From assembly GCA_031257495.1 (NCBI GenBank), contig JAIRON010000041.1:1-40055 (forward strand): a DNA stretch of 40,055 nucleotides. Direction: 5' to 3'. Below are positions 25,511 through 33,461 of this stretch, in pieces. Positions within the stretch are counted from its first letter, which is position 1; each line of letters opens with the position of its first letter. The notes beneath the pieces were generated by a model that was not told the origin of the DNA, ran no database searches, and was given only the letters and a program-made list of their open reading frames with translations. The DNA is from Puniceicoccales bacterium. Its GTDB lineage: Bacteria > Verrucomicrobiota > Verrucomicrobiia > Opitutales > JAIRKQ01. The position numbers and the translations under genes are program-made.

Positions 25511-26269
25511 ATGGTCGCAAAAATCCTGCAGACTGTAACCCCGATGAGTGAGGTATTGCGAGCTAGGAATTTGGTAAAACGCTATGGCGATAAGATCGTA
25601 GTTAACGATGTGGACGTGGAGGTCTGCAGCGGCGAAGTAGTGGGGCTATTGGGGCCAAATGGAGCGGGGAAAACCACAACTTTTTACATGATTATCGGCC
25701 TCGTTGAAGCTAATGGTGGAACGGTTTTTATCAACGATGTGAACATTACCCATTATCCTCTCTATAAAAGAGCTAAGCTTGGCATTGGATATTTTCCCCA
25801 AGAGGATTCCGTTTTCAGGAAATTGACCGTTTACGATAACTTGTTGGGTGTTGCTGAATATTTAGAGCCGAATGGAGAAAAGAGACGTATGTGCGTGGAA
25901 AAGGTTCTGAACGAGTTACGCATCTCGCACATTGCAAAACAAAAAGCCTACACCCTTTCCGGAGGAGAGAAACGTCGCCTTGAAATTGCTCGAATTTTAC
26001 TGTTGAACCCGAAATTTTTGTTGATGGACGAACCTTTCAGCGGCGTCGATCCCATCAGCGTCAGTGATTTGCAAAAGATTATTATTTCGCTAAAAAATCG
26101 CGGCATTGGAGTGTTGATAACTGACCACAATGTGCGGGAAACCTTGAGCATTGTAGATCGCGCTTACTTGATTTACGAAGGTAGAGTTTTATGCCATGGC
26201 GACCGTCATGCTCTTCTAAATGATGAAGCAAGCCGCAAATTTTACCTCGGAGATGACTTTAAATTTTAA
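25511..26269 (+). CDS. lptB: LPS export ABC transporter ATP-binding protein LptB
   Basis: This cytoplasmic ATPase powers LptFG extraction of LPS. Walker A is GPNGAGKTTT, the Q-loop lies in GYFPQEDSVFRKLTVYDNL, the ABC signature is LSGGEKRRLEIAR, Walker B is FLLMDEPFSGVDP and the H-loop is ITDHNVRET. 'PQE.S.FR.L.V..N' and 'GEKRR.EIAR' are LptB-specific. The ATG at 25511 gives 252 residues; an ATG at 25544 gives 241, the length of E. coli LptB, and is equally plausible. LptF/G are not in the window. Confidence 0.95.
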   Translation: MVAKILQTVTPMSEVLRARNLVKRYGDKIVVNDVDVEVCSGEVVGLLGPNGAGKTTTFYMIIGLVEANGGTVFINDVNITHYPLYKRAKLGIGYFPQEDSVFRKLTVYDNLLGVAEYLEPNGEKRRMCVEKVLNELRISHIAKQKAYTLSGGEKRRLEIARILLLNPKFLLMDEPFSGVDPISVSDLQKIIISLKNRGIGVLITDHNVRETLSIVDRAYLIYEGRVLCHGDRHALLNDEASRKFYLGDDFKF

Positions 26270-26319
26270 TGTTTTATTGTTGCAATTCTGTTACGGTAGG
26301 CTACTGCTTCGGCGTTTAG

Positions 26320-26928
26320 ATGAAGTGGTGCGTAATACTTTTTTTTGCATTTGTGGGATACCTAATCGGATCAGTGCTGTTTGCACGTGTGGTATCGCAT
26401 TTTTACGGAATTGACATTGGTAGTGTTGGTAGCGGTAATCCGGGAGCTACAAATGTTGTGCGTAGCGCAGGAAAATTTGCTGGAATTTTGACATTTCTTG
26501 GGGATTTTTTTAAATCGTTTGCCACGGTGATGTTGGCTTTAAAACCACGACCAATGGGATGTATTTCCAGTGTTGATTTGGGTATCAGCGCGATGTTGGG
26601 CGTCGTTTTAGGGCACAATTTTTCGATATTTTTCAAATTTAAAGGAGGGAAAGGTGTATCTGCAACAATGGGAGGCATTTCAGCTTTAATGCCGGGAACG
26701 GCGATAGTTGGAATATTACTGTGGGGTATTATCTTTCACGCAACGAGGTTTGTTTCCGCAGCATCGCTATTTTTTGCCATAAGTTTGCCCGTAACATCCT
26801 TCGCCTTCGGGTACAACGGTCATTGTGTCACTTTGGCGATTGTCATGGCTACGGTTATTTTTTGGTGTCACAGGAGCAATATAAAAAACCTGTGGAACGG
26901 GTCCGAATATCGCTTTGAGAGAAAATAA
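26320..26928 (+). CDS. plsY: glycerol-3-phosphate acyltransferase PlsY
   Basis: This polytopic inner-membrane enzyme of 202 residues transfers acyl from acyl-phosphate to glycerol-3-phosphate, the first step of phospholipid synthesis. The three conserved loops are present: GSVLFARVV near the N-terminus, GSGNPGATNVVRSAG, and the glycerol-phosphate loop HNFSIFFKFKGGKGVSATMGG. Five hydrophobic segments surround them. The C-terminal RSNIKNLWNGSEYRF is also typical. It lies 50 bases after lptB and 8 before lysC. Confidence 0.95.
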   Translation: MKWCVILFFAFVGYLIGSVLFARVVSHFYGIDIGSVGSGNPGATNVVRSAGKFAGILTFLGDFFKSFATVMLALKPRPMGCISSVDLGISAMLGVVLGHNFSIFFKFKGGKGVSATMGGISALMPGTAIVGILLWGIIFHATRFVSAASLFFAISLPVTSFAFGYNGHCVTLAIVMATVIFWCHRSNIKNLWNGSEYRFERK

Positions 26929-26936
26929 TTTCAAAT

Positions 26937-28136
26937 ATGGTTCGCATTGTGCAGAAATATGGCGGAACGTCGGTGGCAAACATCGAACGAATAAAGTCCA
27001 TTGCTGCTAGAGTCAGAGAGCGGGCTAGGCTTGGCAATGAAATTATCGTTATTGTTTCCGCCCGCGCCGGTGTCACGAATAATTTGCTGGAACGGGCAAA
27101 GGAAGTTTCCAGCAAACCGGACGCTGCGTGTCTCGATGCTCTGCTATGCATAGGGGAGTGTGAAACGGCGGCTTTGCTAGCTATTATTCTCAATGACATG
27201 GGCATAGCGGCAGTCTCACGCAATGCCTATCAGATCGGAATTGCCACCTGTTCCACTTTTGGCAATGCCAGGATAAAAAATATTTTCGGTGGTGATGTGG
27301 AAGATTGCCTAAAAAGTGGAAAAGTAGTGGTGGTAACGGGATTTCAGGGTGTGGACGATAATATGTGTCCCACAACCCTTGGCCGGGGAGGATCCGATTT
27401 AACGGCACTGGCCCTCGCTTACCGCTTCAACGCCGATCTTTGCGAGGTATATACTGATGTTGACGGCGTTTTTAGTGGTGATCCGCGCATAATAGACAGG
27501 CCAGCGCTCATAGAAAGGATCTCCCACGATGACCTGCTTGAACTGGCGTTTCTCGACAACAAGGTTATGCAGGATCGTTCCCTGGCATTTGCGAAGAAGA
27601 TGGGAGTCGATTTCTCCATTGCCTCGTCGTTTAGCGAAAAAGCCGGTGGCGGAACGCACGTTATGGGAGATTGTCCATGTAGCGAAAGCTATGCCATTGG
27701 TTTGACGTATAAGACGGATTTGGTCCTAATTTCTGCAACTTTAGAGAAAGATACCTTCGATGATTTTTTAAAAATTTTTGCAGATAGCGGGATTAGTGCT
27801 TCCTTTATTAAGCATACCAAATTAAGTGGTTCTGGCAAATTTCTCGAAGAAATAGCCATTTCCTCTTCGGATTTTCCTTTCTTGAAAAATTCATGTTTTA
27901 CCGAACTTCTTCCGAAGGAAGTTTCTGTCACCGAGGGACTTACGAGAATAGATGTTGTTGGGACTAAACTGGAATACAGCCCCTGGCTGGGTAAGGTACT
28001 GTCTCTCATGGAGGGGCAGGAAATTTTCAGGTCGGAGTATGGCAAAAACGGTCTATTGTTCCTGGTAAAAACAGATGATTGCGGTTCAATTTTAAATGCC
28101 CTTCACCGCATCGTTTTTGAAGAGAAATTTTCCTAG
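26937..28136 (+). CDS. lysC: aspartate kinase
   Basis: This enzyme phosphorylates aspartate, the entry to lysine, threonine and diaminopimelate synthesis. The start VQKYGGTSVANIERI carries the kinase Lys and GGTS. Later motifs are GRGGSDLTALALA and EVYTDVDGVFSGDPR. Two ACT regulatory domains form the last 130 or so residues (LVLISATLEKD..., RIDVVGTKLEY...), so feedback control is likely. At 399 residues it is a monofunctional form without homoserine dehydrogenase. Its stop codon overlaps the stop of the convergent helicase gene in a shared CTAG. Confidence 0.95.
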   Translation: MVRIVQKYGGTSVANIERIKSIAARVRERARLGNEIIVIVSARAGVTNNLLERAKEVSSKPDAACLDALLCIGECETAALLAIILNDMGIAAVSRNAYQIGIATCSTFGNARIKNIFGGDVEDCLKSGKVVVVTGFQGVDDNMCPTTLGRGGSDLTALALAYRFNADLCEVYTDVDGVFSGDPRIIDRPALIERISHDDLLELAFLDNKVMQDRSLAFAKKMGVDFSIASSFSEKAGGGTHVMGDCPCSESYAIGLTYKTDLVLISATLEKDTFDDFLKIFADSGISASFIKHTKLSGSGKFLEEIAISSSDFPFLKNSCFTELLPKEVSVTEGLTRIDVVGTKLEYSPWLGKVLSLMEGQEIFRSEYGKNGLLFLVKTDDCGSILNALHRIVFEEKFS

Positions 28137-30253
28137 TAGCCTAGCAAAGAGGCCGATGAGATCATGTTTATTCTATGGCTTTTGGTATGATATTCGGAAT
28201 CGTTTACTAAAATTAGTCTTTCCCTTGCCCGTGTGCATGCAACGAACAGCATGCGCCGTTCATTTTCCAAGGCATTTTTGCCCAATTTGGATCCCATTAA
28301 CTTGCGCTCCCTGTACATGAAAGGCAAAATCACCACTGGCCACTCCAACCCTTTACTTTTGTGAAATGACAGGAGCTGTATTGAGTTTTTATCTGTCATG
28401 GATGGCGCCTGAGGGTTTTTATATAAATTAATTAATTTTCTTTCCAGCTCGTCGCAGCTCAGGTTTGTCTGATATGAAGCGTCCATTATGGATTCGTAGT
28501 GGGTGTTGATTTCTTCGTCGGTAAAAATATTCAGAGATTTGATTCGCGGAACCAAGTGAAAATTGTCCATTGTCTTGCGGATGAAACTTGGCAGTGACAG
28601 GTGCCTTTGTTCCTGCTTTAGGGTGATAAATTTGTCACATATTGACTCGCAAATGGTGCTATCGTTATGGTTGAAAAATTTTATGATCTCCCTCGTATTT
28701 ATGCCGAAAATTTCCCGCAATGTTCCGGCAAGTTCGCGATGGTCACAGATATTGTTCAAAAAGTGCATTATGGAGGCCGTCCATTTCAAAATAGAAGGAA
28801 AGTTTTCCAAGTTTTCATCAAATCCAAGCTGCATCCTTGGCAGAGTGTCATCTCCCTTGCAGGATTTTGCTAGTTCACTCAGCCATGATTTTCGCGGGGC
28901 AAGGATACATACTTCGCTGAAACTTTCCACACCAAAATCACTGCACGTTTTGTTGGAGAAAATTTCGACCAAGATTTTTCCAGATTCGCCCCTTAGTATT
29001 TCGATACGTCCCTGCTTTGATCCTGGTTTGGCACACATGGGGATAAATTTTATGCTGCTGCTCATAAAGGCGTGCTCAAATTTTGCGTTTACAAATTCAA
29101 CGATTCGCCTTGAACAGCGCATCGTGACGTTAAAATTCAGTTGCTTTAAAAATTTTTTTTCCAGGAGTTTGTTGTGCAGAAAAATGTAAAATTCCACATC
29201 CGCCCTATCTGCGTATATCGATTGTTTAGGGTCTCCCACCAGGGAAAATGAACCTCCTTTGAAGGTGTCCAATTCCCCAGGACCAAAAATTTTTTCGTAA
29301 AGATCGTAGGAAATCAGGTTTAGCAAAATTTTAAATTGAATTTCGTCCGTATCCTGCGCTTCGTCCAGGATAATGGTGTAATCTTGAACGTACTTTTCCC
29401 TGTACTCCTTGTCCGCTAAAATTTTTAGCGTCAAATTTGTTAATTCGTTATAACCCAAGGAATTATGGGCGATCTTAAAAGCAACATATTCCTCGCTAAT
29501 CTTGTTTGTGAGGTAACACTCCATTTCGGATTTCCACCGCAGGTATGTTTGTATTTTTTCACTGCAGTGTTTGCTGAAATTTTGCCCTCCCACTTTCGGT
29601 ATTTCCGGAAATGAGCACGTTCCCTTCGAATTCATCCAAAGTTTTACATTTTTTTGAAAATCATAAATTTTATCCTCACTAGCCGACGCTTCATAGGCTA
29701 AAATTTCAGCTATGTCTTCCATTGGAGGGGGGACAAATTTTTCACCACAGGTAGTCGGCGCCGTTACTTCCCGTGCCTGCCGCAGAATTTCTCCCAGTTT
29801 AAAATGATTTGCCAAACAGTCACGCAGCCCAATGGGAACGATTTTGTCGATGATTTTGTTTATCTGCGAAGTAAACTTGTGCCAAAGATCACGATCATCG
29901 CCAATAATTTCAAAATCTTTGTTTAAATGAGCTTTCCCGTAGTGTTCACGCAAAAATTTTGCACAAAACCCGTGGATTGTTCCAAAAAAAATACCTTCCA
30001 AATTTTTCAATGTTACCTCCGAGACTGTTTTGTCGGTCAGGATTTTTCCATAAACTCTCTCTTTTATTTCCTTCGCAGCTTTGTCAGTGTATGTAACGGC
30101 AATGAAATTCTTGAGTGACGCTTCGGAGAGAACTAGGTTCCCAATGCGGTCGGTTATTGCCGTTGTTTTGCCAGTTCCAGGTGATGCAATCACGGAAAAA
30201 TTTTGGGCTAAATTTTTTGTAAATTCATCCCTTTTGTGCTGATCAACTAGCAT
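28133..30253 (-). CDS. UvrD/AddA-like superfamily I helicase without a nuclease domain
   Basis: This is an ATP-dependent DNA helicase of 706 residues from the ATG at 30253. Motif I is ASPGTGKT at 23-30, Ia is TYTDKAAKEIKERV, then GTIHGFCAKFLREHYG, motif II TIILDEAQDTDEIQF, III SLVGDPKQSIYADRADVEFY, IV-like NVTMRCSRRIVEFVNAKF, V SFHKSKGLEWPVVILP and VI RRMLFVACTRARERLILVND. GDPKQSIY-x-F and SFHKSKGLEW recall the AddA/RecB group. The chain ends soon after motif VI, so the C-terminal nuclease of AddA/RecB is absent. An AddB/RecC partner is not nearby. The ATG overlaps the end of rsmE by 7 bases (ATGCTAG), so the two are coupled. A role in repair or recombination is inferred. Confidence 0.85.
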   Translation of the reverse strand: MLVDQHKRDEFTKNLAQNFSVIASPGTGKTTAITDRIGNLVLSEASLKNFIAVTYTDKAAKEIKERVYGKILTDKTVSEVTLKNLEGIFFGTIHGFCAKFLREHYGKAHLNKDFEIIGDDRDLWHKFTSQINKIIDKIVPIGLRDCLANHFKLGEILRQAREVTAPTTCGEKFVPPPMEDIAEILAYEASASEDKIYDFQKNVKLWMNSKGTCSFPEIPKVGGQNFSKHCSEKIQTYLRWKSEMECYLTNKISEEYVAFKIAHNSLGYNELTNLTLKILADKEYREKYVQDYTIILDEAQDTDEIQFKILLNLISYDLYEKIFGPGELDTFKGGSFSLVGDPKQSIYADRADVEFYIFLHNKLLEKKFLKQLNFNVTMRCSRRIVEFVNAKFEHAFMSSSIKFIPMCAKPGSKQGRIEILRGESGKILVEIFSNKTCSDFGVESFSEVCILAPRKSWLSELAKSCKGDDTLPRMQLGFDENLENFPSILKWTASIMHFLNNICDHRELAGTLREIFGINTREIIKFFNHNDSTICESICDKFITLKQEQRHLSLPSFIRKTMDNFHLVPRIKSLNIFTDEEINTHYESIMDASYQTNLSCDELERKLINLYKNPQAPSMTDKNSIQLLSFHKSKGLEWPVVILPFMYRERKLMGSKLGKNALENERRMLFVACTRARERLILVNDSEYHTKSHRINMISSASLLGY

Positions 30254-30969
30254 ATTAAATTCATGTGATTGTCTATTACGCTCAGCGCATAAATTGCTGC
30301 AGTTTCGGAACGCAACACATTGTTGGAAAGCTTGCAACCGACGAAATTTTTACTAAAGAAAATTTCTTTTTCTCTGTCTGAAAAATCTCCTTCCGGGCCG
30401 ATTGCAACGGTAATGTCGCACGGCTTGCTAATTGGTTGCAGTTCGCGGATTAAATACCGCGCCGAAGCACTTATGTTTCCAAAGAATTTGGCGGTACTTC
30501 CATCTGTGTCCAATGTTTCGACATTTTTAGCAAACGACAATTCCGGGAGAAAGGGATTTCCAGATTGTTTACAAGCTTCAATTAGCAGTTTAGTCCAGTG
30601 GGCAAGCTTGGCATCAAGCTTGTCTCTTATTTTAGATTCCGATCTTTCCGCTTGTAAAATGTATATTTTGGAAACTCCAATGGCACAGGCCTCTCTCAGA
30701 ATAAACTCCGTGTTACTGTTTGTCAGTACCGCTTGAATCAGAGATAAATGGAAATGTCTGCTTTCTCTGCGTATAGTTTCTATGGCAATTTGGGCTGCGT
30801 TTTTGTCGAAATTTTCCACGTGGCCCCTAGCTACCGTCCCACAACCGTCAATCAGTTCCACCTCTGTCCCTTTGTTGGCACGTAAAACGGATATCAAGTG
30901 GTGACTTTCGTTACCATTCAACGTTACCTTTTTTAATCCGTTTAATTGACTACAAAAACATCTCAGCAT
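30247..30969 (-). CDS. rsmE: 16S rRNA (uracil1498-N3)-methyltransferase RsmE
   Basis: This SPOUT-class methyltransferase modifies U1498 of 16S rRNA with S-adenosylmethionine. The N-terminal PUA-like part has LNGNESHHLISVLRANKGTEVELIDG. The SPOUT knot contains AVGIGP-like AIGPEGDFSDREKEIF and KLSNNVLRSETAAIYALS, the AdoMet-binding loops (GPEG and LR-x-ETA). IREACAIGVSKIYIL-type sequence (REACAIGVSKIYIL) is also present. I use the ATG at 30969 (240 residues, the family size) rather than a TTG at 30996. It is divergent from the next gene with a 66-base gap, and is translationally coupled to the helicase downstream. Confidence 0.92.
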   Translation of the reverse strand: MLRCFCSQLNGLKKVTLNGNESHHLISVLRANKGTEVELIDGCGTVARGHVENFDKNAAQIAIETIRRESRHFHLSLIQAVLTNSNTEFILREACAIGVSKIYILQAERSESKIRDKLDAKLAHWTKLLIEACKQSGNPFLPELSFAKNVETLDTDGSTAKFFGNISASARYLIRELQPISKPCDITVAIGPEGDFSDREKEIFFSKNFVGCKLSNNVLRSETAAIYALSVIDNHMNLIC

Positions 30970-31035
30970 AGAAATTGCATTGCGATCTGCGCACAATAAT
31001 ATTTATTCTTCGAATCAGTAAAAATTTGTCGTTAT

Positions 31036-31734
31036 ATGGGAAATGTAAACAACAAAATGGATGAGTCCTCTTCCAATGGCAGCTTGTGCGAGAAGATGTG
31101 CTGTTTTTTCAAAAAACACTCCCAAAGAGTTTATCTTGGTTTAGGGGTAATAATTTGCGTGGTGTTGGCCATTGTTTTGGTTCGATTTATTTCCGGATTT
31201 GCTTCGGGATGTAGTTCAAATGAAATACGCGATTATACCAACTTAACAGACAATTCCAGCAAGGAAAAGTTCATAAAAAAGCACGTTCATTGGCAGGGGC
31301 ATGGGAGTAAGTATGGCAAAAATTGTGGAAACCACCCGCTTGCTGGACTTGTTTTGCTGGATCTTGGGGACAGTTCCTTTGCTAAGAATAATTTTAAACT
31401 GGCTTCTTTGCTTTACTCATGGGCCGCAAAGGCTTTCCCAGGGAAAAGCTCAAATAAAACGGGTTTTCCTTGCCATGGAAGGATTTTGGAAGCGTTATCA
31501 CTGTTTAATTTGGGAGAGCGGGAAAAATGTTTCGCCATTTTGGATGAGGTAGGCCACAATAAGATGATCAGTAAACATTTTAGAGCTGAAGCGCTGTATC
31601 GGTACCTTTGTTGTGCAAAGGAGAGCGGTGAAGTTGCTAAGATGAGCGAAATTCTTAGCTATTTTAAGGATGCAGACATGCCAATAAATTGGCTGCAAAG
31701 GATTGAAGTAGAGTCTTTTCATAGAGAAAACTAA
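31036..31734 (+). CDS. membrane-anchored helical-repeat (TPR-like) protein
   Basis: This 232-residue protein has a cytoplasmic N-terminus of about 32 residues rich in Ser, Asn, Cys and Lys, one membrane helix at 33-55 (YLGLGVIICVVLAIVLVRFISGF), and a C-terminal domain of paired helices. Segments such as GNHPLAGLVLLDLGDSSFAKNNFKLASLLYSWAAKAF and FRAEALYRYLCCAKESGEVAKM have the small/aromatic spacing of TPR-like repeats. The layout recalls YfgM/TPR-21 ancillary proteins, but I cannot show homology. The start is the ATG at 31036. It is divergent from rsmE. The duplicated upstream element of the small-protein genes begins at its stop codon. Confidence 0.8.
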   Translation: MGNVNNKMDESSSNGSLCEKMCCFFKKHSQRVYLGLGVIICVVLAIVLVRFISGFASGCSSNEIRDYTNLTDNSSKEKFIKKHVHWQGHGSKYGKNCGNHPLAGLVLLDLGDSSFAKNNFKLASLLYSWAAKAFPGKSSNKTGFPCHGRILEALSLFNLGEREKCFAILDEVGHNKMISKHFRAEALYRYLCCAKESGEVAKMSEILSYFKDADMPINWLQRIEVESFHREN

Positions 31735-31771
31735 TTTTTATCTTGACATTTTAGTTTCTTCAATGCCGAGT
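31731..31771 (+). promoter_or_regulatory. duplicated promoter-like element, copy 1
   Basis: CTAATTTTT-A-TCTTGACATTTT, an 11-base variable block, then TGCCGAGT. The same element with the same spacing recurs at 32211-32251; 31 of 41 positions agree and nearly all differences fall in the variable block. TTGACA at 31743-31748 looks like a -35 box. The conserved TGCCGAGT 15 bases later does not resemble TATAAT, so the -10 element or a regulator site is unresolved. It lies 30 bases before the 80-residue small-protein gene. Confidence 0.5.
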
Positions 31772-31801
31772 GTTAAAGCTTAACATGGATTAAACAAAAT
31801 T

Positions 31802-32044
31802 ATGAAAATAAAAAAAACAGAAAATAATGAAGCTTTCTACTTGAGTAAACGTACTAATAGAAAAAGTATCATGCCGAGGCGAATTCCCTCATTTCTCAGT
31901 ACCGATGATGTTGATTTTAATGGCGCTGCTAATTGCGCTATTGGTGAGGGTGGGATGATGCGTGTTGGTATGGATTTAAGCGCCGTAGCGGGTATTATAG
32001 AAATTTCTAAGAAGCTCAAAGCTACTTCTGATATATTCGAATAA
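31802..32044 (+). CDS. unrecognised small basic protein, one-module paralogue
   Basis: This 80-residue protein has a basic N-terminus (KIKKTENNE, SKRTNRKSIMPRRIP) and a conserved C-terminal block at residues 35-75: DDVDFN, then CAIGEGGMMRVG, then DLSAVAGIIEISKKLKA. The same block closes the 133-residue protein at 32291. The family is unknown to me. There is no signal peptide; the last 20 residues form a probable amphipathic helix. The start is the ATG at 31802, with no Shine-Dalgarno sequence. The conserved frame between the two copies, with changes mostly at third positions, supports real protein-coding genes. The upstream promoter-like element is also duplicated. Confidence 0.72.
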   Translation: MKIKKTENNEAFYLSKRTNRKSIMPRRIPSFLSTDDVDFNGAANCAIGEGGMMRVGMDLSAVAGIIEISKKLKATSDIFE

Positions 32045-32118
32045 AAATTTTATCTCCGAATTTTATTCGCAAAGTTCACACCTTCAAATAAGGCTCACTT
32101 GAATCAGAGGGTGAGGTT

Positions 32119-32214
32119 GTGAAATTATTGCGAGTTAGAAAGGTTATCGCAGCGAATATGCACCCTGCACGGGTTAGAGCGGCGGAAAAGAAAGATTGTT
32201 TTCACAAAGGCTAA
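32119..32214 (+). CDS. possible very short basic peptide
   Basis: A GTG at 32119 preceded by GAGGGTGAGGTT opens a frame of 31 codons ending at the TAA at 32212-32214. The product begins VKLLRVRKVIAANMHPARV and is strongly basic (Lys/Arg about one quarter). The end of this frame aligns with the end of the 31036 gene, because both stops sit at the start of the duplicated upstream element. It may be a genuine short peptide, or the leftover end of a duplicated gene. Confidence 0.3.
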   Translation: MKLLRVRKVIAANMHPARVRAAEKKDCFHKG

Positions 32215-32251
32215 TTTTTGTCTTGACATTTTCGCCGTTCTGCTGCCGAGT
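32211..32251 (+). promoter_or_regulatory. duplicated promoter-like element, copy 2
   Basis: CTAATTTTT-G-TCTTGACATTTT, an 11-base variable block, then TGCCGAGT, matching copy 1 at 31731-31771 in content and spacing. TTGACA is at 32223-32228. It lies 39 bases before the 133-residue small-protein gene. Confidence 0.5.
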
Positions 32252-32290
32252 ATGGAGAGTTGATAAAGATTAGTAAAAAATTTTATAAAA

Positions 32291-32692
32291 ATGAAAAAAT
32301 TGAACAGAAATGACATTCCTGACTCGACCAAGTGGATAAACAGAAAAAGGAGCGAGAAAAGAAGAAAAGCATCGCTTGCTGGCATAGACGATCTTGAGTT
32401 TTATGGAGACACTAATCTTTGCAACTACGACATTAACTTTTGTAAAAATATCATTGGAGAAGGAGAGATTATGAAAATAGGAAATTTTAATAGTAAAAAT
32501 ATTTTTAATTTTTGCAAATGCACAAATAAAAAGAATATCTGGGAAGGACTAACTTTGTTGTCTCTCAACCCTGACGATGTTAACTTTAATTGTGCCATCG
32601 GCGAAGGCGGGATGATGCGTGTTGGTATTGATTTGAGCGCCGTAGCGGGTATTATAAAAATTTCTAAGAAGCTCAAAGCTATTTTGGATTAA
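32291..32692 (+). CDS. unrecognised small basic protein, two-module paralogue
   Basis: This 133-residue protein is built from two versions of the module seen once in the 80-residue neighbour. Module A (about 1-66) has INRKRSEKRRK, DDLEF and IIGEGEIMKIG. Module B (about 67-133) has CTNKKNIW, DDVNFN, CAIGEGGMMRVG and DLSAVAGIIKISKKLKA. Module B is nearly identical to the neighbour's C-terminal half; module A is more diverged and lacks the DLSAVAG helix. There is no signal peptide or membrane helix. The function is unknown. Its stop is 18 bases from the convergent gspI stop. Duplication within and between genes shows this is an expanding local family. Confidence 0.72.
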   Translation: MKKLNRNDIPDSTKWINRKRSEKRRKASLAGIDDLEFYGDTNLCNYDINFCKNIIGEGEIMKIGNFNSKNIFNFCKCTNKKNIWEGLTLLSLNPDDVNFNCAIGEGGMMRVGIDLSAVAGIIKISKKLKAILD

Positions 32693-32710
32693 AATAAGCT
32701 GAGCAAGGAT

Positions 32711-33067
32711 CTATTGCCAATTTTTATTGGCAAAGAAGGACTTATACTGGTGCCCATTAATGGTTATGTCCACTAGAAATAAGCTTTCCAGGTCCGTTGG
32801 AGTTATTACGATCTTCGTTTCTATCTTTCTGCCATTCGGCAGAGAAAGATTCGACAATCGGGTGGCATCGTAGATAGATTCTGAGTTTCGAACGATGTGG
32901 GATACAAACGCATATTCGAATGAATTTATGTCATGATCTTCTACATTACGCCGGCACAGCAGGCCATTTGCCATACTTGTCGCCAAGGCAACGGCGGCAA
33001 TGGAAAATATGGCAACGGCTATGACAACCTCAAACAGAGAAAAAGCCTTTCTACCTTTTTTTTTCAT
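32711..33067 (-). CDS. gspI: type II secretion minor pseudopilin GspI-like
   Basis: This 118-residue prepilin-like protein has a short basic leader (MKKKGRKA) followed by the cleavage motif and hydrophobic helix FSLFEVVIAVAIFSIAAVALA, with Glu at +5. The residue before the cut is Ala rather than the usual Gly. The rest is short and strand-rich, ending in DITINGHQYKSFFANKNWQ, and the length fits GspI (about 120). It is the third gene of the gspG-gspH-gspI unit and its ATG overlaps the gspH end by 17 bases. No gspJ or gspK follows; the next gene is convergent. Confidence 0.8.
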   Translation of the reverse strand: MKKKGRKAFSLFEVVIAVAIFSIAAVALATSMANGLLCRRNVEDHDINSFEYAFVSHIVRNSESIYDATRLSNLSLPNGRKIETKIVITPTDLESLFLVDITINGHQYKSFFANKNWQ

Positions 33068-33461
33068 TTAAAGTCCCTGTCAATGTGTCGCTAGTATACT
33101 CCACATTTCCATATGTTACAGTGAATTTCATAAAAAATCCAAGCGCATCGAATTTTATCCCATGCTTAAAACTCTGTTCTACTGTAGAATTACACAGGTC
33201 ACACTCGAGCTCGGATATTTTCTCTCCGAAGGTATCAAAAATTGAAAATTTTCCCGAATCATAGATCAGAAAGGTTGGCTGATTAGTTGCAATGGAAGCA
33301 TGCCGAGCTTGCCTTATTGCTCTGTTGATGTCGACAATTTCGTTTTGAAGGTCAAAATTTGTGTGGAAACTAGCCGCAAAAACACCGATCAAGATGGACA
33401 TCAACCCAAGAACAACAATTACTTCTATGAGCGAAAACGCCTGTTTATGACGCAAATTCAC
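33051..33461 (-). CDS. gspH: type II secretion minor pseudopilin GspH-like
   Basis: This prepilin-like protein of 136 residues has the leader VNLRHKQA and the motif FSLIEVIVVLGLMSILIGVFAASF, with Ala before the cleavage site and Glu at +5. The AIRQARHASIATNQPTFLIYDSG segment is typical of GspH/FimT proteins. I take the GTG at 33461, whose GTGA overlaps the gspG stop; a TTG at 33464 would add one residue. It is coupled to gspG upstream and gspI downstream. Confidence 0.82.
   Translation of the reverse strand: MNLRHKQAFSLIEVIVVLGLMSILIGVFAASFHTNFDLQNEIVDINRAIRQARHASIATNQPTFLIYDSGKFSIFDTFGEKISELECDLCNSTVEQSFKHGIKFDALGFFMKFTVTYGNVEYTSDTLTGTLNEKKR

Noticed and set aside
32125-32385. An 86-codon minus-strand frame
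   Set aside because: It is antisense to the small-protein gene and the duplicated element; its Phe/Leu-rich start is the reverse of Lys-rich coding sequence.
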